Made by a program: the position numbers and the translations under genes. 64,000 bases of DNA from Chitinophaga rhizosphaerae (lineage in GTDB: Bacteria; Bacteroidota; Bacteroidia; Chitinophagales; Chitinophagaceae), in contig NZ_RXLO01000001.1 in the NCBI RefSeq assembly GCF_003958645.1, positions 806,001 to 870,000 of the forward strand, written 5' to 3'. Within the stretch, counting starts at the first letter, position 1. The number at the start of each line of letters is the position of its first letter. Below are positions 25,343 to 34,236 of the stretch, piece by piece. The notes under the pieces are model-generated. The model was not told the DNA's origin. It searched no databases and saw only the letters and a program-made list of their open reading frames with translations.

Positions 25343-25424
25343 CTTCCCGCGACAATTTCCTCCCCTCCTGCCGTTATCCCGCCAACCATTTTATTTCCCG
25401 TTGCAGCGCGGTATCTTGGGGATC

Positions 25425-27281
25425 ATGAAAACATGCTTAGCCTGGCTGCTGGGAGCGCTCCTGCTCTCCGGTACCGCCACCGCGCAGGATACCCTTTTCC
25501 GCTTCGCGCTCGTCACCGATACGCACGTAGGTACGGAAACCGGGCTGGAAGACCTGGAGCGCACCATCCGCGACCTCAACCAGCTTCCCGGGATCGATTT
25601 CGTGATTTTTTCGGGGGATATAACCGAATTCGGGTCGGATGCGGAACTGAAGATCGCCAAACAGGCCATCGATAAACTTGGGAAACCCTGGCACGTCATC
25701 CCCGGCAACCACGATACCAAATGGTCCGAAAGCGGATGCAATTCCTTCCGCACCGTGTTCGGCAGCGAAACCTTCCTGTTCGACCATAAAGGCTACCGCT
25801 TCATCGGCACCAACAGCGGCCCCAACATGCGCATGGGCCCGGGACAGGTGCCGCGGGAAAACATGGTCTGGCTCCGCAAAACCCTCGACCGCACGCCCGC
25901 TTCCATACCTATCGTCTACATCAACCATTACCCGCTCGACGAAGGGCTCAACAACTGGCTGGATGTGTACGGCATGCTCCGCGAAAAGAACGTACAGCTC
26001 ATGCTTTGCGGCCATGGACACGCCAACCGGACCTACACCCGCACCGCCATCCCCAACGTGATGTGCCGCTCCAACCTCCGCGCCAAAGACAGCGTGGGCG
26101 GATACAACCTCGTGACCGTTCGCCGCGATTCCGTGCTCTTCGCCGAAAGGCGCCCCTCCGTGCAAACGCTCACCGCCTGGCACCGCATGCCCCTGGTAAC
26201 GGGAGGTGCGGACAAGTATCCGCCGATCGCGGATAATGCGGCCAAACGCGTCAACGACTCGTTCCCGAACGTGAAAATCAAATGGCAGATACAGGAAAAC
26301 GGGGACATGGGCAGCGCCGTGGCCATCGCCGGCGGGAAAGTCATTTACACCACCACGAACGGCGATATCAAAGCCGCCGACCTGCAAACCGGCAAACTCC
26401 GCTGGCGTTACAAAGCCGGCGGTAAAATATATGCCACGCCGCTCGTCCACGCCGGGAAAGTGATCGTTCCCTGTTCCGACGGCAAAGTGTACTGCCTCCA
26501 GCTATCGAACGGCAGGCGTGCATGGATACGGGAAACCGGCATGGCGATCGTTTCATCGCCCGCGCGGGCGGGCAACCTGGCCATTATTGCAGGATCGGAC
26601 GGGTATTGCCGCGCATGGGACATCGCCACGGGCGAAATCGCCTGGGAGCGCCCCGGTATCAAGGGCTTCGCGGAAATGCGGCCGCTCGTGTACGGCAACA
26701 AAGTGTTGTTCGGGACCTGGGGCAACCGGTTTTACGCGCTCGACGCACAAACGGGAGATTCCCTCTGGCAATGGTCCAACGGCGCCGCCAACCGGATGTT
26801 CTCCCCCGCCGCCGTATGGCCCGTAGCCACCCGCAACCGCGCGTGGATCGTGTCGCCGGACAGGTTCATGACCGTCGTCGATACCGAAAACGGCCAGCAA
26901 ATCTGGCGGTTCCGCGACGATGCGCAATGGGTCCGCGAATCGATCGGGATGTCGGAAGACAGTTCGCGCGTTTACGCCAAAACCATGCAGGGAAACATCC
27001 TCGCATTCGATGCAGGCGCAACCGAAAGGAAAGTAGTTTGGCAATCGCCTGTGCAACTGGGATATGAGATTTGCCCCACCCCCATCGCAGAAAAAGATGG
27101 TGTGGTTTTCATCGCCGGACAATCGGGCCTGGTTTGCGCTATCTCGGCGACGGATGGTGCTTTGCGCTGGAAGCACCAGTTCTCCAACTGCCTCGTCAAC
27201 ACCGTACAGCCCCTCGCCGGCAATCGCGTGCTCGCGTCTTCCATGGACGGGAAGCTCGTTTGCCTCGAAGTAACGCCATAA
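25425..27281 (+). CDS. Metallophosphoesterase fused to PQQ-type beta-propeller (618 aa)
   Basis: After a signal peptide (MKTCLAWLLGALLLSGTATAQ) a calcineurin-like phosphoesterase domain covers about 25-270, with metal motifs DTH (VTDTHVG), FSGDITEFG, IPGNHD, and INHYPLD plus CGHGHAN. From about 310 the repeats DIKAADLQTGKLRWRYK, KVYCLQLSNGRRAWI and YCRAWDIATGEIAWERP form a PQQ-like beta-propeller. The combination suggests a periplasmic hydrolase with a recognition or docking propeller. ATG 25425 is chosen for the signal peptide; the frame upstream to 25326 crosses the terminator. Substrate unknown. Confidence 0.9.
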   Translation: MKTCLAWLLGALLLSGTATAQDTLFRFALVTDTHVGTETGLEDLERTIRDLNQLPGIDFVIFSGDITEFGSDAELKIAKQAIDKLGKPWHVIPGNHDTKWSESGCNSFRTVFGSETFLFDHKGYRFIGTNSGPNMRMGPGQVPRENMVWLRKTLDRTPASIPIVYINHYPLDEGLNNWLDVYGMLREKNVQLMLCGHGHANRTYTRTAIPNVMCRSNLRAKDSVGGYNLVTVRRDSVLFAERRPSVQTLTAWHRMPLVTGGADKYPPIADNAAKRVNDSFPNVKIKWQIQENGDMGSAVAIAGGKVIYTTTNGDIKAADLQTGKLRWRYKAGGKIYATPLVHAGKVIVPCSDGKVYCLQLSNGRRAWIRETGMAIVSSPARAGNLAIIAGSDGYCRAWDIATGEIAWERPGIKGFAEMRPLVYGNKVLFGTWGNRFYALDAQTGDSLWQWSNGAANRMFSPAAVWPVATRNRAWIVSPDRFMTVVDTENGQQIWRFRDDAQWVRESIGMSEDSSRVYAKTMQGNILAFDAGATERKVVWQSPVQLGYEICPTPIAEKDGVVFIAGQSGLVCAISATDGALRWKHQFSNCLVNTVQPLAGNRVLASSMDGKLVCLEVTP

Positions 27282-27313
27282 ATCTTTTCAAACGGGAATC
27301 ATCCAGAACATCG

Positions 27314-27343
27314 AAAGCCGGCGGGGACTACCTGACCGGCTTT
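27314..27343. terminator. Bidirectional terminator between convergent genes
   Basis: AAAGCCGG (27314-27321) pairs with CCGGCTTT (27336-27343). A/T-rich flanks on both sides could serve both directions. The loop is long (14 nt). Confidence 0.55.
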
Positions 27344-27354
27344 CCCTTTCGGGA

Positions 27355-27879
27355 TCAGCTCACGGCCTCGAACGGCTCCGGGTACAACACCTGCCCGGCT
27401 TTACCGGCCAGCGCGCCCGGCGTCAGTTCCTGGGCCATGAACACATCGTCCGGCACATCATACGCCGTACGGATACCGAATTTCGACGCCGGCACAAATC
27501 CGAAGCGCGGATAATACTCCGCATGGCCGAGCACGACCACCGAGCCGAAACCCAGCGCCCGCGCCTCCTGCAAAGCATGACGGACCATCTGCCCGCCTAT
27601 GCCGAGCCCGTGCAACGCCGTCGTAACCGCCATGGGCGCCAGCGCCAGCGATTCGTACATTTTGCCGTCGTCTCCCAGCAAAGGCAGCCGCGTCAGCAGA
27701 ATATACCCCACAAGATGCTCGCCGGCCAACGCCACGATGGATAATTCCGGAATGAACCACTCCGTTCCGCGCAGTTCGTCGATCAACCGGCTTTCCCCTT
27801 CCTGGCCGAATACCAGGGAATTCAATTCGAAGATGGCCTTTCGGTCGGCCGCAGTTTCTGGTCTGATAGTAAGTTTCAT
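27355..27879 (-). CDS. GNAT family N-acetyltransferase, YhbS-like (174 aa)
   Basis: This acetyl-CoA-dependent transferase shows TIRPETAADRKAIFELN at the start, the central strands ELSIVALAGEHLVGYILL and SLALAPMAVTTALHGLGIGGQMVRHAL (a variant of the Q/RxxGxG/A acetyl-CoA loop) and VVVLGHAEYYPRFGF, typical of the YhbS-like group. The length is normal. It stands alone between the convergent phosphoesterase and the DUF4139 gene. The substrate cannot be told from sequence. Confidence 0.9.
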   Translation of the reverse strand: MKLTIRPETAADRKAIFELNSLVFGQEGESRLIDELRGTEWFIPELSIVALAGEHLVGYILLTRLPLLGDDGKMYESLALAPMAVTTALHGLGIGGQMVRHALQEARALGFGSVVVLGHAEYYPRFGFVPASKFGIRTAYDVPDDVFMAQELTPGALAGKAGQVLYPEPFEAVS

Positions 27880-27984
27880 GTGTTGTGCAGGGTTAACAAT
27901 CTACATTTTGATATATGCCCCAAATGTAATGGGATTATCGCTTACATCCATCAAAAAACGAGCCGGGGCACGCATGAATTTCTC

Positions 27985-28014
27985 AAAAATAAATGCGCGG
28001 ACTTTCGCCCGCGC
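27985..28014 (-). terminator. Intrinsic terminator after the DUF4139 gene
   Basis: On the minus strand GCGCGGGC-GAAA-GTCCGCGC forms an 8-pair stem (one G-U) with a GNRA loop, followed by ATTTATTTTT. Confidence 0.8.
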
Positions 28015-28036
28015 ACCCGTCATGACTGACGCTATC

Positions 28037-29656
28037 CTATAAACCCTGGTATTGCATTCCATTGGGATGTTTCACGGTGTAGGTAAGCCGGAGGACTTTC
28101 GATTCGCCGGGCTTCATATCCAGCTCCCAGGTAAGTTCCCCGGTTTCGGCATTTTTCTCCGCACCGGAGGCTTCGGTCAGTTCCACTTCCACGTTTTTGT
28201 CGGTAGACACGGGATACTGATCTTTCAACTGCAGCCTGATCGCTTCCTGCTTCCCGTTGCGCACCCTGATTTCGTAGGTAAACGTTTTGCGGACGGAGCT
28301 GCCGATCATTTTAGTACCACTCGTCTGCGCCATGAGCTCCCTGCGTACCACCACCTGCCGGTCGCGGCCGAGGCTCACTTTCAGCGTATCTTCCGTAGCC
28401 TGCGGATCGATCATCGTTTTGCCGGCGTAAAGGTTGCCGATCATGATGTTTGCTTCTCCGGGCAATAAATTGAAGGCCGCGAAATCTTTCACGTTGGCCA
28501 CGAGGAACGCGTCCTGGTCGAGTTTCGGAACGGAATAGTAGGTGTACGCGGACGGCATGTCCATTTCCTTCAGTACCACCGAATGGTTTTCGCCATTACC
28601 GGCGATGTCATAAGGAATATCGATGTCGAAGCTCGCGCTGGTCTGGTGTTGCACGATGTTGGCCGGAACGGCGGAAACAGGCGGCGGAGGCGCGGGGGCC
28701 ATTTTCGCTTTCGCGGAATAGCGCTCCATCGAATCTTCGCTCTTCGCATAACCTACTACCACCACTTCACTCAAACCGGCCACTCTACCGGATAATGCGT
28801 GCTGTATTTCCGGGTACAGGAACCAGGTGCTCAGCTCCGGCGCTGTACCTGCGCTGGAAGGATTGCCTGTATTGAGCGTTAGTTTTACATTTTTCCAATC
28901 GAGACCGGTGTTTTGATGCACGTTCGCCTTGTAAATGAGTTTCAGGGGTTTGGCGATGGATTCGAGCTTCAGGTCGTAATGCGTTTCCCAGCCTGCGTTG
29001 GGGGTGACGTAACGGATTTCCATCGTACCGTTCACTTCCGCGGGCGTGGTGAGCTGCAGCGCGATCTGGCCGCCGGCGGCTTCGGGGTTTTCGTTCATCT
29101 CCCTGAGCTGCTGTTCTATCCGCGCGACGAGCTGCAGCTGCTTCGTTTCCTTTTCCACCAATCCATAAATACTGTTGCGCAGCTCGATCTGCTTGGCAGT
29201 ATAATATTCCGCCAGTTTGGTCAGTTCGGCCACCGTGGCGTCTTTACCTCCCAGCGACTGGTTCTTGTCCAGCAACGCGAGGGTACCTTCCTGCGCCGTG
29301 CGCACATTCCGGATCCTGGACAGGGATAATTTCACGGATTCGAGGCTGTCTTTCAACATCCGGAAACCCGGCTTTTCCTCGATCACCGGCAGAAAATTCC
29401 GGCCGAAAGTGGCGCTCATGACGGTGACGCCGCCCGGAGCGCTTACCTGGATGCTGCTTTGGTCGATATTGCCCGCCACTTTCGTGATGATCACTTTACT
29501 GACACCTTTGGGTACCGACACACGTGCCGAATGCACCATTTCCGCGCCATTGCCATAAACCGTCACCGATTTGAGGGCGGCGGGAGAAAACTGTTGCGCG
29601 CCGGCGTTCAGCGCCATCAACGTTACCAACCCGAAAATTGTGGATCCTTTTATCAT
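28037..29656 (-). CDS. DUF4139 (mucoidy inhibitor MuiA-like) exported protein (539 aa)
   Basis: After a signal peptide (MIKGSTIFGLVTLMALNAGAQ) comes a DUF4140-type N-terminal strand region (VTVYGNGAEMVHSARVSVPKG), a coiled-coil-like helical part about 100-190, and the DUF4139 beta-rich domain (YVTPNAGWETHYDLKL; TGLDWKNVKLTLNTGNP; ending PGESKVLRLTYTVKHPNG). Near 300 an insert reads HALSGRVAGLSEVVVVGYAKSED, which copies the style of a SusC plug/TonB-box region. The family is envelope-related with unproven function. It is divergent from the small exported protein at 29806. Confidence 0.9.
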   Translation of the reverse strand: MIKGSTIFGLVTLMALNAGAQQFSPAALKSVTVYGNGAEMVHSARVSVPKGVSKVIITKVAGNIDQSSIQVSAPGGVTVMSATFGRNFLPVIEEKPGFRMLKDSLESVKLSLSRIRNVRTAQEGTLALLDKNQSLGGKDATVAELTKLAEYYTAKQIELRNSIYGLVEKETKQLQLVARIEQQLREMNENPEAAGGQIALQLTTPAEVNGTMEIRYVTPNAGWETHYDLKLESIAKPLKLIYKANVHQNTGLDWKNVKLTLNTGNPSSAGTAPELSTWFLYPEIQHALSGRVAGLSEVVVVGYAKSEDSMERYSAKAKMAPAPPPPVSAVPANIVQHQTSASFDIDIPYDIAGNGENHSVVLKEMDMPSAYTYYSVPKLDQDAFLVANVKDFAAFNLLPGEANIMIGNLYAGKTMIDPQATEDTLKVSLGRDRQVVVRRELMAQTSGTKMIGSSVRKTFTYEIRVRNGKQEAIRLQLKDQYPVSTDKNVEVELTEASGAEKNAETGELTWELDMKPGESKVLRLTYTVKHPNGMQYQGL

Positions 29657-29776
29657 AGCCGTGCTTTTTTACCTTCCGGATGCGGTATTTTCCCCTTTTC
29701 CATAAATGAAATGTTAAAAAATCCCAAAAGGCGTTGCAACATGATTTTTGTCATAATCGGGGGAAGCGTTCGGTGG

Positions 29777-29784
29777 TACTTTTG
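29777..29784 (+). promoter_or_regulatory. Promoter -7 box (TACTTTTG)
   Basis: TACTTTTG matches the Bacteroidota -7 consensus TAnnTTTG and lies 22 bp before the ATG at 29806. TTTG at 29747-29750 may be the -33 element, although its 26-bp spacing is longer than usual. Confidence 0.55.
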
Positions 29785-29805
29785 CCCTACACCAAAACGA
29801 ACAGC

Positions 29806-30372
29806 ATGAAGCGCATATTTCCGACTTTATCTGCCGCCCTGTTAGGTGTTGCGCTCAGCCTTCCGGCGATGGCGCAAACCGGTAAAACCGGTCTCTATCT
29901 CTCGGCAGACGATTTTGCAGCCGGAAAGGTGAGCTACGGGGCCGCCCATCACAAGATCAGGCCCAACGTACCCTTTCAGCACGGCAAAGTAAAAGTGGTG
30001 CATGGCGATCGGGCCATGATGCTCGAAAAAGGCCATTTGTACGGCTACCGCGATAAAAAACAGCAGGATTTCAGGTTTGTTGGGAACGACGCCTACAAAA
30101 TCATCGACACGAAAGGTTTTCCGATATATAGCAGGGATGTGGAAGTGACGAAAGGCAAAGGCCGTGTGAAGGAAACGAAATTCTATTTCAGCGCCGGGCC
30201 CGGCGGCGAAGTGAAAGAACTGACCGTCGGCAATCTCAAACAGGCATTCCCCGCTAACGGGAAATTCCACCAGCTGCTCGACATGCAGTTCCGCAGCAAC
30301 GAAGAACTGGCGCGGTACGACGAGTTTTCAAAAATGTTTAAACTAAAGACGATATATAACGAAACGATTTAA
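29806..30372 (+). CDS. Exported hypothetical protein (188 aa)
   Basis: I do not recognise a named family. The signal peptide MKRIFPTLSAALLGVALSLPAMAQ is clear and supports ATG 29806 over the upstream ATG at 29734, which would precede the -7 box. The mature part is basic and soluble (LYLSADDFAAGKVSYG; GYRDKKQQDFRFVGNDAYKI; KETKFYFSAGPGGEVKELT). The last 30 residues are helical. Similar small periplasmic proteins are frequent in Chitinophagaceae. It is a single-gene unit with its own promoter and a strong terminator. Confidence 0.8.
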   Translation: MKRIFPTLSAALLGVALSLPAMAQTGKTGLYLSADDFAAGKVSYGAAHHKIRPNVPFQHGKVKVVHGDRAMMLEKGHLYGYRDKKQQDFRFVGNDAYKIIDTKGFPIYSRDVEVTKGKGRVKETKFYFSAGPGGEVKELTVGNLKQAFPANGKFHQLLDMQFRSNEELARYDEFSKMFKLKTIYNETI

Positions 30373-30437
30373 TCAAAGAATCAACAGCAAGTAAGTGTGA
30401 GCGAAAGGAATCGTGTGAGTGTTTTCAGTAGAGGATT

Positions 30438-30465
30438 AAAAGACCGGCTTGATGCCGGTCTTTTG
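30438..30465 (+). terminator. Intrinsic terminator of the exported protein gene
   Basis: AAAAGACCGGC-TTGAT-GCCGGTCTTTT is a perfect 11-bp stem with a U-rich 3' arm. Confidence 0.9.
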
Positions 30466-30542
30466 CTTTTTACATGAACGGAGATACAACCCGGTCCCGT
30501 TTTGTGTATTTTGGCTCCCCTAACCCGGAAACACATCACACA

Positions 30543-32720
30543 TTGCGACGAATAATTCCATGTTTATTGAGCTGCATATTCGCGCTCCATGCGGCGGCAC
30601 AGAAGAAAAACGATAATTACCGGCTGAAGATGCGTAAAGCTTCTTCCGCTATCAAAATAGACGGCATCGTAGACGAGCCCGCCTGGCAAAATGCGGACTC
30701 CGCGTCCGACTTCTTCATGATCCTGCCGATGGACACGAGCTTCGCCAATGTGCGGACAGACGTGAAAATGACGTACGACGACAACCAGATCTATCTGCTG
30801 GTCATCAACTACAACGGCGCCCCGGGGCCGTATATGGTGGAAAGCCTCCGCCGCGACTGGTCTTTCCTCAAAAACGATAACTTCCTCATGTTCCTCGACC
30901 CGTTCGACGACCAGACCAATGGCTTCGCATTCGGCTCCAACGCCGCCGGCGCGCAGTGGGACGGGCTCATGTACGACGGCGGGAAAGTGGACCTCAGTTG
31001 GGAGAACAAATGGACGTCCGTTGTAAAGAATTACCCGGACAAATGGGTGTTCGAAGCGTCCATCCCGTTCAAAACCATCCGGTACAGGAAGGGCATCCGG
31101 CAATGGGGGATCAATTTCGGGCGGAACGATCTGAAAACCACCGAAAAAAGCAGTTGGGCCCCGGTGCCCAGGCAGTTCCCGTCCGCCTCGCTCGCCTATA
31201 CCGGCGTGCTGGACTGGGATACCGTTCCCCCGAAAGCAGGGCCCAATATTTCGCTCATCCCTTACGTACTGGGCGGCCTCAACAAAGACCATATTTCCGG
31301 CAATCCCACCAAATGGCGGAGAGACGCCGGGCTGGACGCCAAGATCGCCGTCACCTCGTCCCTCAACCTCGACCTGACCGTGAACCCCGACTTCTCGCAG
31401 GTGGACGTTGACAAGCAGGTGACGAACCTCGACCGCTTCGAGCTGTTCTTTCCCGAGCGGCGCCAGTTCTTCCTCGAAAACGGCGACCAGTTCACCAATT
31501 TCGGGTACAGCACGCTCCGCCCGTTTTTTTCGCGGCGCATCGGGCTGGGCGCGCCCATTCACTTCGGCGCGCGCCTCAGCGGCAAGCTGAACCGCAACTG
31601 GCGACTGGGCGTAATGAACATGCAAACGGGGAAACAGTCGGCCACGGCGCAGCCCACGCAGAATTTCACCGTTGCCGCGTTGCAACGCAGGGTATTTTCA
31701 CGGTCTAACGTAGGTGTACTGCTCATCAACAAGGAATCGATCAATTACGATCCGGCCGATGTAAAGCCCGGAGATCCCGTCTATTCCCGCTACAACCGCA
31801 ACTTCGGGATGGAATACAACCTCGCTTCCGCCAATAACTTCTGGACGGGAAAGGCGCTGGTGCTCAAATCCTTCTCGCCGGGGCTCAGCAGCCGCGACTG
31901 GGCGCATGCCGGCAACCTGCAATACACGAGCAAAAACTGGAGCATCGGCTGGCAACACGAATACGTCGGCAAGCATTACAAAGCGGAAGTAGGATACGTG
32001 CCGCGGACAGGCTACATCAGGATAGCGCCAACCGCTACCCGCCTGTTTTTCCCGAAATCGGGCGCATTGCTCAGCCACGGGCCGCAGCTCACGTCCACCA
32101 ACTTCTTCACCGAAAAAATGGAACGTACAGACAATGAAGTGATGCTGAACTACGGGATGGTCTGGCGCGCGAGAAACACCCTGAACGTCTGGGCCAGCAC
32201 CACTTACATCCAGCTGCTGCAACCGTTCGACCCGCTGAACCTGGGAAAAGACAGTCTGCAGGCCTTCAGCAAACACAGTTGGAATACCGTGGGCGCGGAT
32301 TACGTGTCCAAACCGCAGCGCCTCCTCACCTACGCCCTCAGCGCCCGGTATGGCGGTTATTACGCCAACGGGAAACGATTCACGGCCACGGGAGAACTGG
32401 GCTACCGTTTCCAGCCGTACGTGAGCATCGCCATGAGCGCGAATTACAACCGCCTGAGCCTGCCGCAGCCCTGGGGCGATAATGGTTTCTGGCTCGTAGG
32501 CCCGCGGCTCGACGTAACCATGACCAACACGCTCTTCTTCACGGGATTTGTGCAGTACAACGAGCAAATGAAGAACATGAACCTGAACACCCGGCTGCAA
32601 TGGCGCTACCGCCCGGCGTCCGACCTGTTCATCGTCTATACCGACAATTACCTGCCCGAGCCTTTCTACGTAAAAAACCGGGCGCTGGTGCTTAAACTCG
32701 TGTACTGGCTGAACCTCTAG
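30543..32720 (+). CDS. DUF5916 outer-membrane protein with CBM9-like N-terminus (725 aa)
   Basis: The first domain (about 25-210) is CBM9-like: KIDGIVDEPAWQNADSASDF, VKMTYDDNQIYLLV, WVFEASIPFKTIRYRKG, WGINFGRND. The DUF5916 region follows, with LDLTVNPDFSQVDVDKQVTNLDR and FELFFPERRQFFLENGDQF, then outer-membrane beta strands to the C-terminus (LVLKLVYWLNL). TTG 30543 gives a clean signal peptide (RRIIPCLLSCIFALHAAAQ). An upstream in-frame ATG at 30474 would add 23 residues, but it abuts the preceding terminator and lies before a possible -7 box (TATTTTGG, about 30508-30515), so I judge it less likely. The role in carbohydrate handling is unproven. Confidence 0.85.
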   Translation: MRRIIPCLLSCIFALHAAAQKKNDNYRLKMRKASSAIKIDGIVDEPAWQNADSASDFFMILPMDTSFANVRTDVKMTYDDNQIYLLVINYNGAPGPYMVESLRRDWSFLKNDNFLMFLDPFDDQTNGFAFGSNAAGAQWDGLMYDGGKVDLSWENKWTSVVKNYPDKWVFEASIPFKTIRYRKGIRQWGINFGRNDLKTTEKSSWAPVPRQFPSASLAYTGVLDWDTVPPKAGPNISLIPYVLGGLNKDHISGNPTKWRRDAGLDAKIAVTSSLNLDLTVNPDFSQVDVDKQVTNLDRFELFFPERRQFFLENGDQFTNFGYSTLRPFFSRRIGLGAPIHFGARLSGKLNRNWRLGVMNMQTGKQSATAQPTQNFTVAALQRRVFSRSNVGVLLINKESINYDPADVKPGDPVYSRYNRNFGMEYNLASANNFWTGKALVLKSFSPGLSSRDWAHAGNLQYTSKNWSIGWQHEYVGKHYKAEVGYVPRTGYIRIAPTATRLFFPKSGALLSHGPQLTSTNFFTEKMERTDNEVMLNYGMVWRARNTLNVWASTTYIQLLQPFDPLNLGKDSLQAFSKHSWNTVGADYVSKPQRLLTYALSARYGGYYANGKRFTATGELGYRFQPYVSIAMSANYNRLSLPQPWGDNGFWLVGPRLDVTMTNTLFFTGFVQYNEQMKNMNLNTRLQWRYRPASDLFIVYTDNYLPEPFYVKNRALVLKLVYWLNL

Positions 32721-32731
32721 CCAAAAAGAAA

Positions 32732-32757
32732 CCGGGTGCGCCATCGCGCCCCGGCTT
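32732..32757. terminator. Bidirectional terminator between DUF5916 gene and GH30
   Basis: CCGGG-T-GCGC-CATC-GCGC-CCCGG forms a 9-pair stem with one bulge. Minus-strand continuation reads GGTTTCTTTTT, and the plus strand has CTTTCGTT, so it mainly serves the minus-strand PUL 2. Confidence 0.65.
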
Positions 32758-32802
32758 TCGTTACCATTTATCGAACTTACTAAACACGCTTGTTTGCAGG
32801 CG

Positions 32803-34236
32803 TTACCACACGTACGTGCCCACCGCTCCGGCCGGCAGTTCCGTGGTCACCTGTTTGCCCTTGTACCGGATGTTGAACGACTGTGCATTGCCGCCGCCGT
32901 TGAGCACGATAAGCACTTTTTTGCCTTCCGGCGTGCGGAAAGCCACGTTTTGCAACGATCCCGATTGTGCGGAAGCGATGCGCACCGATCCGGGGCGCAC
33001 GAATTTGGACGCATGGGCGATGATGTAAAACGCCACATTCTTCGTGTAATCGTTTCCGATAGTGACGGCACCCAGGCAGGTAGTGCATCCGCCGGGAGTG
33101 TGGGGCTTATAATCGGCCGTGGCGGCGAGGTTCCATTCCAGCACATTGCGGCTCCAGTTGCGGGGTGCGCCAATGATGAGGTTCGCCACGTGCCATTTCA
33201 GGTCTTCCCCGAAATTACCGGGCCCTCCCACCCATTGTTCCGTAAAATAAATATGCTTGTCGGGGAAAGCGTTGTGCAGCTCCGTAAGCGCGGAAATAGG
33301 ACCGCCGTAAAGGTGGAACGCGGAACCGTCGGTAAATTGCGCCGCCTTCGCGTCTTGCAGCACCGTTGCCGGATAATCGGGCCGGTCGGCATTGTGGTCG
33401 TAGCAGATGATCTTCGTGGAAATGCCCGCCGCACGGAATGCAGGGCCGAGATGGTTGCCGATGAAATCCGCCTGTTCGGGCGCCAGCATCTCCAGGCTGG
33501 GATTGTTGCCCGGGTGCAGCGGTTCGTTTTGCGGCGTGATGGCGTCGATGGGAATGCCTTCGGCCTGCATCGCCTTCACATATTTCACGAAATACTGCGC
33601 ATAGGCCGCGTAATATTCCGGTTTTAGTTTTCCTCCCTTGAAATTGCCGTTCGTTTTCATCCACACCGGTGGCGACCAGGGAGAACCGAGGATTTTAATG
33701 GCGGGATTGATGGCTAATATGCGCTTCAGCACCGGGATGAGATCGGTTTTCTCCGTTTGGACGGAAAAGTTCGCCAGCGTGGGATCGGTTTGCCCGTCGG
33801 GCATGTCGTCGTAACTGAAAGTAGTGGCGCTCAGGTCGGATGCACCGATGCTGATCCGGAGGTAGCTCACGCCGATGTGTGTACTGTCCCAACGGAACAA
33901 TTCGTCCAGCAGCGCGGCTTTCCGGGATTCAGGCAATTGGTTGATGAGTGTGGCGCTGCCACCGGTGAGCGTATATCCGAACCCGTCTATCCCCTGGAAA
34001 GTCTGCGATTCGTCTACCGCGATATTGGGCCATGGGTTCAATTGGTCGCTGAAGTTGAGGATAACGTCCTGCTTTTTGAACAGGGCAGACCTGTCGCCTT
34101 TCGTGAGCCAGAAAGCCACGTCAGACGGACCTTTCGGCCCCGGCGGCGGATCTGCAGGCCCGGGCCCGTCGCTTCCCTTGCAACTGAAAACGCAGCAAAC
34201 GAAGCCCAGTACGAGTGTCTTTATCGGAAAATTCAT
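32803..34236 (-). CDS. Glycoside hydrolase family 30 lipoprotein (477 aa)
   Basis: This retaining glycosidase has a (beta/alpha)8 barrel plus beta side domain, as in GH30. FQGIDGFGYTLTGGSA opens the fold. The acid/base Glu is in DAITPQNEP (about 240) and the nucleophile Glu in IYFTEQWVGG (about 335). A lipoprotein signal (VCCVFSCKGSD) and a Pro/Gly linker suggest surface exposure. GH30 members in beta-glucan PULs are often endo-beta-1,6-glucanases, which fits the GH16 partner; the exact specificity is inferred. Its ATG overlaps the GH16 stop by 4 bp (ATGA), so the two are translationally coupled. Confidence 0.93.
   Translation of the reverse strand: MNFPIKTLVLGFVCCVFSCKGSDGPGPADPPPGPKGPSDVAFWLTKGDRSALFKKQDVILNFSDQLNPWPNIAVDESQTFQGIDGFGYTLTGGSATLINQLPESRKAALLDELFRWDSTHIGVSYLRISIGASDLSATTFSYDDMPDGQTDPTLANFSVQTEKTDLIPVLKRILAINPAIKILGSPWSPPVWMKTNGNFKGGKLKPEYYAAYAQYFVKYVKAMQAEGIPIDAITPQNEPLHPGNNPSLEMLAPEQADFIGNHLGPAFRAAGISTKIICYDHNADRPDYPATVLQDAKAAQFTDGSAFHLYGGPISALTELHNAFPDKHIYFTEQWVGGPGNFGEDLKWHVANLIIGAPRNWSRNVLEWNLAATADYKPHTPGGCTTCLGAVTIGNDYTKNVAFYIIAHASKFVRPGSVRIASAQSGSLQNVAFRTPEGKKVLIVLNGGGNAQSFNIRYKGKQVTTELPAGAVGTYVW

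Noticed and set aside
28037..29656. TonB-dependent receptor, suggested by VVVVGY
   Set aside because: There is no plug or barrel; the remaining sequence is DUF4140/DUF4139.
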